In this document: positions 27,063 to 35,589 of the stretch, in pieces
Numbering within the stretch: the stretch's first letter is position 1
Layout of the letters: every line of letters starts with the position of its first letter
Source of the DNA: Bradyrhizobium sp.
GTDB lineage: Bacteria; Pseudomonadota; Alphaproteobacteria; Rhizobiales; Xanthobacteraceae
Assembly: GCF_022844465.1 (NCBI RefSeq)
Contig: NZ_JALHLP010000015.1
Coordinates: 1 to 64,000 of the forward strand
DNA: 64,000 bases
Reading direction: 5' to 3'
The notes under the pieces: model-generated
Database searches by the model: none
What the model was told of the DNA's origin: nothing
Seen by the model: only the letters and a program-made list of their open reading frames with translations
Position numbers and translations under genes: made by a program

Positions 27063-27350
27063 CTAGGTTCGGATAGCTCTCTGCCCCGGAACGGCTGCGA
27101 TCAGTTGCGGCCACAGATTGAAGAAGAACACAAAGATGATTGCAACGATCCAGCCGTAGATCATGCTCGCGACAAGGCCGTAGATAAAACTGCCGACGCT
27201 CAGCAGAGTGAAATAGGGGAAGACCGCCGACAGAAGTGCGTGGCCCTTGAGGTCCGGGAAGGCCAGCCAAAGGACTACGCACAGAACGTAGATTGTCTGG
27301 AACAACATGCAGGTGGCGAACATGGTCCGAAGATAGGGGAGCTTGGTCAT
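27063..27350 (-). CDS. Small membrane protein, DUF5676-like
   Basis: 95 aa from ATG 27350. Two strongly hydrophobic segments: TMFATCMLFQTIYVLCVVLW (residues 9-28) and SFIYGLVASMIYGWIVAIIF (54-73), ending FFFNLWPQL. The order (Cys near the first helix, then FxxGL, YGWIVA and FxFNLWP) fits DUF5676 membrane proteins, which often neighbour heavy-metal efflux genes. Family assignment is from memory of the pattern. It is first in the three-gene minus-strand set. Confidence 0.7.
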   Translation of the reverse strand: MTKLPYLRTMFATCMLFQTIYVLCVVLWLAFPDLKGHALLSAVFPYFTLLSVGSFIYGLVASMIYGWIVAIIFVFFFNLWPQLIAAVPGQRAIRT

Positions 27351-27650
27351 GTCCGTTCTCCTTCTTCGCCTCTATAAAAGTCTCCCGCGGAAACGAACGC
27401 AGCACTTTGAGCGAGATCAATTTATTACGCACATTTCAGGGGAGCCGCCCTTCTAGCTGGTTCGCTGGTTGCGATATGCATTCGCGCCCGACGCAGGGGG
27501 GCGCTCTACCGCTGGATCTGGCTGTCCGCTTATGTCGGCCAAGGGTCTTGAAGCGACATCACGAGGGCGATTGCACTGCTGTGCGGGATGGCCCGAAGTT
27601 CTGGAATTTGTGATTTTGCATTAAGTGGCGCTGCCGCATAAGGTGCCGAG
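27351..27650. other. Divergent intergenic region upstream of the DMT transporter
   Basis: 300 bases between the DUF5676-like gene and the transporter start. No persuasive coding frame; it includes the low-complexity GCAGGGGGGCGC (about 27498) and must hold promoters for both directions. No operator was identified. Confidence 0.4.
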
Positions 27651-28702
27651 ATGCAAACCGGTATTTTGCTCGCTCTGCTGTCTGCCGCATTGTTTGGCGC
27701 AAGCACCCCCTTGGCCAAAATGTTGCTAGGGAACGTCGATCCGTGGATGATGGCCGGTCTGCTTTACCTCGGCGCAGGCGTTGGCCTTGCGGTTTTCCAC
27801 CTATCGCGCCGCGCTCTGCTTATTGCGGATGCAGAGGCTCCGCTTCGACGTTCCGACCTTCCTTGGCTAGCGACCATCACTATTGCAGGGGGAGTTCTCG
27901 GGCCACTCTTTCTGATGTTCGGGCTGGCCCGCACCGATGCCGCCGGAGCATCGCTGCTGCTCAATCTGGAAGGGCTCGCCACGATGGGCATTGCGTGGCT
28001 GTTCTTTCGCGAAAACGTGGACCGGCGGCTGCTACTCGGTGCATTCGCCATTCTGGCCGGAGCGGCGCTCTGTCATGGCAGGGCGGGGCTTCACTCGATT
28101 GGGGTACGATTTTGATCGCCGCTGCCTGCCTGTCGTGGGGCATCGACAACAATCTGACGCGCAAGCTTTCTTCCGCCGATCCGGTGCAGATTGCCATGCT
28201 CAAGGGATTGGTGGCCGGGACCGTCAACCTGGCGCTAGCCCTGGCACGAGGGGCGGCGCTCCCGGGTGTCGGCACGGTGCTTATGGCGGGCGTGGTGGGC
28301 TTTCTCGGCTACGGCGTGAGCCTTGCTCTGTTTGTGTTGGGCTTGCGCTATCTGGGAACGGCGCGGACGGGGGCATATTTCTCGCTGGCCCCCTTCATCG
28401 GCGCTGTGCTTTCGCTCGTGTTGCTCGACGAGCCCCTAACAATCCGACTAGGCGTTGCAGGCGGCCTGATGGCGCTAGGCCTATGGCTGCACTTTACTGA
28501 ACGTCATGAACACGAACACACTCACGAGGCGACCGAACACGAGCACCGTCATCTACATGACGAGCACCATCAGCACACGCATGGGCCGGAGGCCGCGTTG
28601 GGCGAGCCTCACACTCATTGGCATAGGCATGTGCCGATTATGCATCGGCATCCGCACTATCCCGATCTTCATCACCGGCATGGGCACAAGCACGTCGGGT
28701 AA
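27651..28702 (+). pseudogene. EamA/DMT-family transporter with His-rich C-terminal tail, split by a frameshift
   Basis: The first frame (27651-28115) encodes the N-terminal half, GILLALLSAALFGASTPLAK to IAWLFFRENVDRRLLLGAFA. Near 28060-28080 the family continues in the -1 frame as GALSWQGGASLDWGTILIA and goes on to GVAGGLMALGLWLHFTER, so one base appears lost. Together they make about 350 residues with ten membrane helices (two EamA domains). The tail has about 20 His in 65 residues (HEHEHTHEATEHEHRH and on). A His tail on a DMT exporter suggests metal-ion handling. It may be a true pseudogene or a sequencing error. Confidence 0.82.
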
Positions 28703-28888
28703 CTGGTCCGAAACTTTTGATTTCCGCAACTAGATTAAAGCAGCGCGATGTCCGCTTGGGGTCGGTCGCTACACGGGCGACCCAGCGGCAAGTCCGGCCA
28801 GGTCGGCGATGCCTCCGAAAGCGGAATTCAGAGCATTTGCGGTTTCGCTGGAGGCCGGTGCGGATTGGTGAAGCCGGAGTCTCGAATC
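28703..28888. other. Gene-free stretch left of the IS remnant
   Basis: No coding frame with family features. It contains GTCGGTCGCTACACGGGCGA and other short words; no terminal inverted repeat for the insertion-sequence fragment could be paired with confidence. Confidence 0.3.
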
Positions 28889-29105
28889 ATGCGCTGCGAA
28901 TTCAGCGAACATGAATGGACCTCCGTTAAGCGATGTTGCCGAACAAGCTGCGCGGCGTTCGGTGCGTAGATCACCGCCGCGTGCTCGATGCTATCGTTTG
29001 GGTTCTGCGTCAGGTGCGCCATGGCGCGACCTGCCGGCGACCTATGGTCCCCGCATGCCTTGTTACAATCGCTTCGTTCGCTGGATGATGACATTATCTC
29101 GCTGA
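28889..29105 (+). pseudogene. IS5-family transposase fragment
   Basis: ATG 28889 begins MRCEFSEHEW, the usual start of IS5-type (DUF4096) transposases. After a frame change the sequence reads GAPWRDLPATYGPRMPCYNR then FVRW, a diagnostic block for this family. Only the N-terminal domain (about 70 of 270 residues) is present; the DDE catalytic part is missing. It is a dead insertion-sequence remnant. The stretch from 29106 to the suhB stop holds no gene. Confidence 0.85.
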
Positions 29106-29276
29106 TTTGCCCGACGAGTCAAATGCCTGCTTCGGCACGCGGCGGGTGCCGGCTACCTTGCATGGGGTTGTTTTCAATATTTTGGCCGGAAGCGTCGCAG
29201 CGCCTTCGTGTCTCGCCTAAGGCTGCGTCACCCGATCGCGGATGATGACGACGCCGTAAGGGCTGGAACCGGCGCC

Positions 29277-30071
29277 CTACTTCCCCAGCGGCTTCAAGAT
29301 CTTCACCAGTTCGGCGTGGACGAACTCGTTGCCGCAGATCACATGCCCGGTCGTCAGCGGATCGTCGCTGCCCTCGATGCCCGAGATGATGCCGCCGGCC
29401 TCGCGCACCAGGACCTGTCCGGCGGCGATGTCCCAGGGCTGCAGGTTGCGCTCCCAATAGCCGTCGAGGCGGCCGGCGGCGACAAAGGCAAGGTCGAGCG
29501 AGGCGGCGCCGAACCGGCGCAGGCCCGCGACCTTGTTCTGGATCGCGGCCATCTCGCGGCCGGACAATTCATGGTCGCCGCGGCCGATATGCGGCAGGCC
29601 GCAGGCGACCACGCATTCTTCGAGCTTGCGGCGGCCGGCGACGCGCAGCCGCTGGTCGTTGAGGAACGCGCCCTTGCCGCGCTCGGCGATGTAGAGATCG
29701 TCATTGGCGGGATTGTAGATCACGCCGGCGATGATGGTGCCCTCGCGCTGCAGCCCGATCGAGATCGCGAATTGCGGGATGCCGTGCAGGAAGTTGGTGG
29801 TGCCGTCGAGCGGATCGACGATCCAGGTGTGGCTCTTGTCGGCGCCCTCGCGATTTCCGCCTTCCTCGCCGATAAAGCCGTAGCCCGGCCGCGCCTTGGC
29901 GAGATCCTGGTACAGCATTTCCTCGGCGCGCTTGTCGGCCAGCGAAACGAAATTCGCCGGCCCCTTCATCGACACCTGCAGATGCTCGATTTCGCCAAGG
30001 TCGCGCTTGAGGCTGCGGCCGGCGCGGCGCGCGGCTTTCACCATGACGTTGATAACGGCCGAATACAGCAT
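29277..30071 (-). CDS. suhB: Inositol-1-monophosphatase family protein
   Basis: 264 aa from ATG 30071. All metal-site motifs are present: GFIGEEGG, the signature WIVDPLDGTTNFLHGIP, and the C-terminal QPWDIAAGQVLVREAGG. It hydrolyses inositol-1-phosphate and related monoesters using magnesium. The E. coli homologue SuhB also acts in rRNA transcription antitermination. It is last in the minus-strand run that begins at tkt. It ends in KILKPLGK, near usual length. Confidence 0.94.
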   Translation of the reverse strand: MLYSAVINVMVKAARRAGRSLKRDLGEIEHLQVSMKGPANFVSLADKRAEEMLYQDLAKARPGYGFIGEEGGNREGADKSHTWIVDPLDGTTNFLHGIPQFAISIGLQREGTIIAGVIYNPANDDLYIAERGKGAFLNDQRLRVAGRRKLEECVVACGLPHIGRGDHELSGREMAAIQNKVAGLRRFGAASLDLAFVAAGRLDGYWERNLQPWDIAAGQVLVREAGGIISGIEGSDDPLTTGHVICGNEFVHAELVKILKPLGK

Positions 30072-30155
30072 GATGCAAAAGCTTGTGGCGCAGGAGGAAA
30101 GCCGCCCAATGCGGTCAGGGACTGGGTGCCCTGCCGGTCCGCCGCCGTCAAGGCG

Positions 30156-31304
30156 TCATTTACCGGCCGGACTGGCGCTGCCGACCCATCGGCGTGCGGC
30201 GCCCTCGGCCCTGGCGCGATCATCCGGGCTGAGGGTTGCCAGCATTTCGTCGAGTTCGGGATCGCCCTTGCCGGCGGTCTTGGCGACAAGGTGCCATTTC
30301 AGACCTTCGATCCTGTCGAGCGGCACGCCCTGTCCGCTCACCAGCACGCGGGCGAGCCGGTTCTGGGCGATCGCGCTGTTCCGTCGCGCCGCCTTGCGCA
30401 ACAGCGCCACCGCCGCCGCCTGGTTCTTCGGCGTGCCGGTGCCGTTATAGAGCGCGATGGCGTATTCGACCGCGGCATCGACATTGTCGGCGAGCGAAGC
30501 CGCCTGCAGGAGGCGGACCGCCTTGTCGAGATCCTTCGGCACGCCGGTCCCCTCCTTGTAGAAGGTTGCCAACGCATATTGCGCTTCCGGATTGCCGGCA
30601 TCCGCTGCGACGCGCAGCAGTTCGGCGGCGCGCTTGACGTCCTGTGGCAGCGTCTGGCCGTCGAGATAGAGCAGCGCCAGATTGTAGGCCGCCTTGGGGT
30701 TGCCGAGCTTGGCCGCGGAGGCGAGCAGCTTGACGGCCTGCTCGCGATTGGTCGGGCCGCCGCGGCCGGAGAGCCGCATCATGGCCAGCGCGAACATGCC
30801 CTCGCGGTCGCCGGCATCGGCGGCGCGCTGGTACCATTCGGCCGCCTTGACGTAGTCGCGCTTGATGCCGAGCGCGTTGGCGTAGAGTTCGCCCAGCATC
30901 GTCATCGCCTTCGGGTCGCCGGTAAATTGCGCGCGCGTGCTCGCTAGATCGAACGCCGTCTTGTAAAGGCCGCGTTGATAGGCGCCATAGACCAGGTCGA
31001 CATTCGGATCATCGAAAGTGGCCGGGGGCGCGGGGAAGGGGGCGGGCGTTGCCGCAGGCTTGGTCGTCGGCGCTGCCGGCTTCGGTGCCGCGGCAGGTTT
31101 GCTTGCCGCAGCCGGCGCCTTTGGCGATGCCGCCTTGGCAGGCTCCTTGGCACGTTCCTTGGGCGATTCCCTGGGCGTCTGTTTTGCTGCCGGCCGGGTC
31201 TCGGGCGGCTGCTCGGCCGGCGGCGTCAGCGAGATCTGCGCGGCCGCGTGGGCCACCGCCACCAGCAAGCCCGCGACGATCGATATGGCGCGCAGCAGCG
31301 GCAT
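30156..31304 (-). CDS. Secreted Sel1-repeat/TPR protein
   Basis: 382 aa from ATG 31304; the frame extends upstream over the neighbouring gene without similarity. A signal peptide (IVAGLLVAVAHAAAQ) precedes a Pro/Ala/Lys-rich low-complexity linker (residues 30-110), then six to seven Sel1-type repeats such as AAEWYQRAADAGDREGMFAL and AAELLRVAADAGNPEAQYAL. Sel1 proteins act as scaffolds in the periplasm or at the envelope. The partner is unknown. It starts nine bases after the thiE-like gene, so the two are probably coupled. Confidence 0.88.
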   Translation of the reverse strand: MPLLRAISIVAGLLVAVAHAAAQISLTPPAEQPPETRPAAKQTPRESPKERAKEPAKAASPKAPAAASKPAAAPKPAAPTTKPAATPAPFPAPPATFDDPNVDLVYGAYQRGLYKTAFDLASTRAQFTGDPKAMTMLGELYANALGIKRDYVKAAEWYQRAADAGDREGMFALAMMRLSGRGGPTNREQAVKLLASAAKLGNPKAAYNLALLYLDGQTLPQDVKRAAELLRVAADAGNPEAQYALATFYKEGTGVPKDLDKAVRLLQAASLADNVDAAVEYAIALYNGTGTPKNQAAAVALLRKAARRNSAIAQNRLARVLVSGQGVPLDRIEGLKWHLVAKTAGKGDPELDEMLATLSPDDRARAEGAARRWVGSASPAGK

Positions 31305-31312
31305 GTCCGGCG

Positions 31313-31999
31313 TTATCCCTGTCCGGCCCTGGCTTTTCCGAACGTCGCCGCATGCGCCTGCCGGATCGCCGCTGCGGCATCGACCAGCGCCGCCTTGGCG
31401 CCGCGCGGGTCGGCCCAGATGAAATCTCCGACCAGGACGAAATCCGCGCCGGCCGCCGCGAATTCGGCCGCTTCCTCGCGCGAGACCGCAAAGCCGACGC
31501 AAGGCGGCTCGAACAGTTCATCCCACCATTGCAGCCGCTCGGCGATCGCCTCGGCCGAAGGCCGCTGTCCGTTGGCGTCGGGCTCGCCGAACAGCACGTA
31601 GTCGGCGCCGTGCTCGCCGGCGGCCATGGAATCGTGCCGCGTGGCGAGGCCGCCGACGCCGGCGATGCGATCCGGCTTCAGCGACGGCAAGGCCTCTTCC
31701 ATCGCAGCCAGACCGGTCAGATGCGCGCCATCGGCGCCGCCCCGCGCCACCAGTTCGACATGGCCGTCGAGCAGCAGCGCCGCTCCCGCCTCCTGCACCA
31801 ACGGCGCCAGCGCTTTGACGCGCGAGATCATGGTGCGCTGGTCGGTCGGCTTCAGCCGCAGCAGCACCGCGGCGACGTCGGCCGCCGCCAGCAATTCCGC
31901 AAGGGATGCCGCGAGCTGCGAGGGTTCATCGACCTCGGGCGTCGCAAGATAAAGCCGCGGCGCCGGGCGCGGCGGTACAGATTTGGCGGCCAAATTCAA
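31313..31999 (-). CDS. Thiamine-phosphate-synthase-like (ThiE/TenI) protein
   Basis: 228 aa if started at TTG 31999, which overlaps the aldolase stop (TTGA); ATG 32029 is an alternative. The TIM-barrel pattern is visible: PRLYLATPEVD, DVAAVLLRLKP, GAALLLDGHVELVARGGADG, then GADYVLFGEPD and FAAAGADFVLVGDFIW. The usual pyrophosphate-binding GPxFxTxTK segment of ThiE is not conserved, so it may be a TenI-like or divergent enzyme. No thi genes are near. It lies between fba class I and the Sel1 gene. Confidence 0.75.
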   Translation of the reverse strand: MNLAAKSVPPRPAPRLYLATPEVDEPSQLAASLAELLAAADVAAVLLRLKPTDQRTMISRVKALAPLVQEAGAALLLDGHVELVARGGADGAHLTGLAAMEEALPSLKPDRIAGVGGLATRHDSMAAGEHGADYVLFGEPDANGQRPSAEAIAERLQWWDELFEPPCVGFAVSREEAAEFAAAGADFVLVGDFIWADPRGAKAALVDAAAAIRQAHAATFGKARAGQG

Positions 32000-33036
32000 G
32001 CGACCTTCTTTTCCAGGCCGGCTTCCCACTCACCCTTGGTCGCCAGCGCATTCATCCGCGCACGGTGCGTGAAGGCGCGCTGGCCGGCAGCGATGTTCTC
32101 GGGTCGACCGGACCAGGCCTTCAGCGGCGCCGCCTGCAGCGCGCGGCCATAGGAGAATGTCAGCCGCCAGGGCAGGTTGCCGATCCGGTTCATCGCGTTC
32201 AGATGGGCGGTGGCGTCCTCGTCGGACTGTCCGCCGGAGAGGAAGGCGATGCCGGGAACAGCCGCGGGTACGCACGCCTTCAGCATGCGCACGGTTTTCT
32301 CGGCGACTTCATCGACGGAAGCCTGCTTCGGGCACTTCTTGCCCGAGATCGCCATGTTGGGCTTCAGCACCATTCCCTCAAGCTCGACGCGCTGAACCCG
32401 CAATTCCTGGAACGTCTTGTTCAGCACGCGCTGGGTGACGTCATAGCAGCGATCGATGTCGTGATCGCCGTCCATCAGCACTTCCGGCTCCACGATCGGC
32501 ACGATCTGCGCCGCCTGGCACAGCGCCGCGTAGCGCGCCAGCGCATGCGCGTTGACGCTGATCGCGGTCATGCTCGGAATGCCCCGGCCGTCGGTGCCGG
32601 CGCCGATGTCGATCACCGCCCGCCATTTGGCGAAGCGCGCGCCGCGCTCGTAATACTTCTTCAGGCGCTCGGCGAGCCTGTCGAGGCCGACCGTGACCAG
32701 TTCGCCAGGGCATTGCGGCAAGGCTTGGGTTCCCTCATCGACCTTGATGCCGGGGATCGCGCCTGATTGCTCGATCAGCTTGACCAGCGGCGTGCCGTCC
32801 TTGGCGTTTTGCCAGATGGTCTCGTCGTAGAGGATCACGCCCGAGACATGCTTGCTCATCGCCTCGGTGGAGCGGAACAGCATTTCGCGATAGTCGCGGC
32901 GGGTCTCCTCGGTCGATTCGACCTGGATGGCGTCAAAACGCTTCTTGATCGTGCCTGAGGATTCGTCGGCGGCGAGAATGCCCTTGCCTGGGGCGACCAT
33001 GGCGCGGGCTACCTTGTTGAGGTCAGCGAGATTCAT
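31996..33036 (-). CDS. Class I fructose-bisphosphate aldolase
   Basis: 346 aa from ATG 33036. ARAMVAPGKGILAADESSGT, VSGVILYDETIW, the MVLKPNMAISGKK block with the Schiff-base Lys, and IAFLSGGQSDEDATAHLNAM identify the metal-independent class I enzyme. It cleaves fructose-1,6-bisphosphate to dihydroxyacetone phosphate and glyceraldehyde-3-phosphate. A class II aldolase gene lies directly upstream, an unusual pairing. It is part of the tkt-gap-pgk-fba run. Confidence 0.95.
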   Translation of the reverse strand: MNLADLNKVARAMVAPGKGILAADESSGTIKKRFDAIQVESTEETRRDYREMLFRSTEAMSKHVSGVILYDETIWQNAKDGTPLVKLIEQSGAIPGIKVDEGTQALPQCPGELVTVGLDRLAERLKKYYERGARFAKWRAVIDIGAGTDGRGIPSMTAISVNAHALARYAALCQAAQIVPIVEPEVLMDGDHDIDRCYDVTQRVLNKTFQELRVQRVELEGMVLKPNMAISGKKCPKQASVDEVAEKTVRMLKACVPAAVPGIAFLSGGQSDEDATAHLNAMNRIGNLPWRLTFSYGRALQAAPLKAWSGRPENIAAGQRAFTHRARMNALATKGEWEAGLEKKVA

Positions 33037-33141
33037 GGGGACGTTCTCCGGAACACATCATGCCCTTGCGCACCAAAATAGGCGGTTATCGGGCAATTGC
33101 CTAGAAAACGTTCGTCGCACCGGGAGCTTTGCCGGCGGCTT

Positions 33142-34209
33142 TCAGGCGACCCTCGGATCGAGTTCACCCTTGGCGTAGCGTCTGGCCATCTCGGCCGTGG
33201 TCAGCACCTTCTTGATCCTGCTCGCCTGGCCCGCGGTGTTGAATTCCTGCAGGCGCTGCTTGCACAGCCTGGTCATGGCTTCCATCGCCGGCTTGAGATA
33301 TTTGCGCGGGTCGAACTCTTCCGGATTTTCCTTCAGCACTTTCCGGATTTGTCCGGTCATCGCCATGCGGTTGTCGGTGTCGATGTTGATCTTGCGCACA
33401 CCGTTCTTGATGCCGCGTTGAATCTCGGAAACCGGCACGCCCCAGGTCGGCTTCATCTTGCCGCCGTTGGCGTTGATGATCTCCTGCAATTCCTGCGGCA
33501 CCGAGGAAGAGCCGTGCATCACCAGATGCGTGTTCGGCAGCTTGCGATGGATTTCCTCGATCACCTTCATGGCGAGAATGTCGCCGTCCGGTTTGCGGGT
33601 GAACTTGTAGGCGCCGTGCGAGGTGCCCATCGCGATCGCCAGCGCGTCAACCCTGGTTTCCTTGACGAACTTCACGGCCTCGTCGGGATTGGTCAGCAAC
33701 TGGTCATGCGACAGCTTGCCCTCGGCGCCATGGCCGTCTTCCTTGTCGCCCATGCCGGTCTCGAGCGAGCCTAGCACGCCGAGTTCGCCTTCCACCGAAA
33801 TGCCGCCGAGATGCGCCATGTCGGTGACGGTCTTGGTGACGCCGACATTGTAGTCCCAGTCACCGGGCGTCTTGCCGTCGGCTTTCAGCGAACCGTCCAT
33901 CATGACCGAGGTGAAGCCGGCCTGGATCGCGGTCATGCAGGTCGCCGGCTCGTTGCCGTGGTCGAGATGCACGCAGACCGGGATCTGTGGGTGGATTTCG
34001 GTGACGGCGTCCATCATGTGCCGGAGCATGACGTCGTTGGCGTAGGAGCGCGCGCCGCGCGAGGCCTGGATGATGACGGGAGCGTCGAGAGAAGACGCCG
34101 CATCCATGATCGCAAGCGCCTGCTCCATGTTATTGATGTTGAACGCCGGCACCCCGTAATCGTGCTCCGCCGCGTGATCGAGCAGTTGACGCAACGTAAT
34201 GCGAGGCAT
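33142..34209 (-). CDS. fba: Class II fructose-bisphosphate aldolase
   Basis: 355 aa from ATG 34209. Zinc-site motifs VCVHLDHGNEPATCM, EGELGVLGSLETGMGD and LVMHGSSSVPQE are intact, and NIDTDNRMAMTGQIRKVL marks the CbbA-type branch used in both glycolysis and the Calvin cycle. It acts as a zinc-dependent dimer or octamer. It is 48 bases downstream of pgk in the same run, consistent with co-transcription. Confidence 0.96.
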   Translation of the reverse strand: MPRITLRQLLDHAAEHDYGVPAFNINNMEQALAIMDAASSLDAPVIIQASRGARSYANDVMLRHMMDAVTEIHPQIPVCVHLDHGNEPATCMTAIQAGFTSVMMDGSLKADGKTPGDWDYNVGVTKTVTDMAHLGGISVEGELGVLGSLETGMGDKEDGHGAEGKLSHDQLLTNPDEAVKFVKETRVDALAIAMGTSHGAYKFTRKPDGDILAMKVIEEIHRKLPNTHLVMHGSSSVPQELQEIINANGGKMKPTWGVPVSEIQRGIKNGVRKINIDTDNRMAMTGQIRKVLKENPEEFDPRKYLKPAMEAMTRLCKQRLQEFNTAGQASRIKKVLTTAEMARRYAKGELDPRVA

Positions 34210-34257
34210 TCATTTCTCCTGTACATGCAGCGCCGCGGGCGCTTCAATGGATTTCGA

Positions 34258-35454
34258 TTAGCGCTGTTTCAGAACTTCCACGCCGGGCAACGGTTTCCCT
34301 TCCATCCACTCGAGAAACGCCCCGCCCGCGGTCGAAACATAGGAAAAATCGTCGGCGACGCCGGCCTGGTTCAGCGCCGCGACCGTGTCGCCGCCGCCGG
34401 CGACCGAAATCAACTTCTTCGCCTTGGTCCGCGCCGCCGCATGTCGGGCCGACACCATCGTGCCGCGGTCGAACGGCGCCATTTCGAATGCCCCGAGCGG
34501 GCCGTTCCAGACCAGCGTCGCGGCGTCGTCGATCGCCGAATGAATCCGCGCGATCGATTGCGGGCCGACATCGAGGATCATGCCGTCGGCGGGGATGGCG
34601 TCGATCCCGTAGGCGTGCGAGGGCGCGTTGGCCTGGAAATGATAGGCGACCACGGCATCGACGGGCAGGATGATGGCGCAGTTGGCGGCCTTGGCCTTCT
34701 CGATGATGCGTAGCGCGGTCGCGGCAAGGTCCTTCTCCGCCAGCGACTTGCCGACGCCGATGCCCTGCGCGTGCAGGAACGTGTTGGCCATGCCGCCGCC
34801 GATCACCAGCGCATCGACCTTGCGGACCAGGTTTTCCAGGAGGTCGATCTTGGTCGAGACCTTGGCGCCGCCGATGATCGCGATCACCGGCTTGGCCGGC
34901 GCTTCCAGCGCCTTGGCAAGCGCGTCGAGTTCGGCCTGCATGGTGCGGCCGGCATAGGCGGGAAGCTTGTGGCCGAGGCCTTCGGTGGAAGCGTGCGCGC
35001 GGTGCGCGGCCGAGAACGCGTCGTTGACCCAGATGTCGCCGAGCTTGGCCAGTTCGGACACGAAGGCCGGATCGTTCTTCTCCTCTTCCTTGTGGAAGCG
35101 GGTGTTCTCCAGGCAGAGGATGTCGCCATCCTTCATCGCGGCGACGGCGTTGGCGGCGGTCGCGCCGATGCAATCGGCGGCAAAGGCAACCGGCTTCTTG
35201 ACGACATGCCCGAGCGCTGTTGCCACCGGCTTGAGCGAATCCTTGGCGTCGCGTCCCTTGGGCCGGCCGAAATGGGCGAGCAGGATGACCTTGCCGCCCT
35301 TGCCGGAAATCTCGGCGATGGTTGGCGCGACACGCTCCAGCCGCGTCGCGTCGGTGACGCGGCCGTTCTCCATGGGAACGTTGAGATCGACCCGCAGCAA
35401 TACGCGCTTGCCCTTTACGTCGACGTCATCGAGGGTGCGGAAGTTTTTTGACAT
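34258..35454 (-). CDS. pgk: Phosphoglycerate kinase
   Basis: 398 aa from ATG 35454, normal length. RVLLRVDLNVPMENGRVTD is the signature, with LAHFGRPKGRD, LLENLVRKVDALVIGGGMAN, VWNGPLGAFE and SVAGGGDTVAALNQAG (read as partial motifs). It transfers phosphate between 1,3-bisphosphoglycerate and ADP. A palindromic repeat separates it from gap. Confidence 0.97.
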   Translation of the reverse strand: MSKNFRTLDDVDVKGKRVLLRVDLNVPMENGRVTDATRLERVAPTIAEISGKGGKVILLAHFGRPKGRDAKDSLKPVATALGHVVKKPVAFAADCIGATAANAVAAMKDGDILCLENTRFHKEEEKNDPAFVSELAKLGDIWVNDAFSAAHRAHASTEGLGHKLPAYAGRTMQAELDALAKALEAPAKPVIAIIGGAKVSTKIDLLENLVRKVDALVIGGGMANTFLHAQGIGVGKSLAEKDLAATALRIIEKAKAANCAIILPVDAVVAYHFQANAPSHAYGIDAIPADGMILDVGPQSIARIHSAIDDAATLVWNGPLGAFEMAPFDRGTMVSARHAAARTKAKKLISVAGGGDTVAALNQAGVADDFSYVSTAGGAFLEWMEGKPLPGVEVLKQR

Positions 35455-35471
35455 GGCCTAGAACTCTCAGC

Positions 35472-35548
35472 GGTCATTCCGGGGCGATGCGAAGCATCGA
35501 ACCCGGAATCTCGAGATTCCGGGTTCGCTTCGCGCCCCGGAATGACGG
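35472..35548. repeat. Palindromic intergenic repeat, family A (full copy) between pgk and gap
   Basis: A complete long palindrome: GGTCATTCCGGGGCGATGCG, central ACCCGGAATCTCGAGATTCC, then the mirrored arm ending CGCCCCGGAATGACGG. The centre CTCGAG is self-complementary. It could fold in the pgk-gap transcript as a cloverleaf-like stem. Confidence 0.9.
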
Positions 35549-35589
35549 TTCAAAAGAATGCTCGGCCCAACGCGGGCATCAAGAATAGC

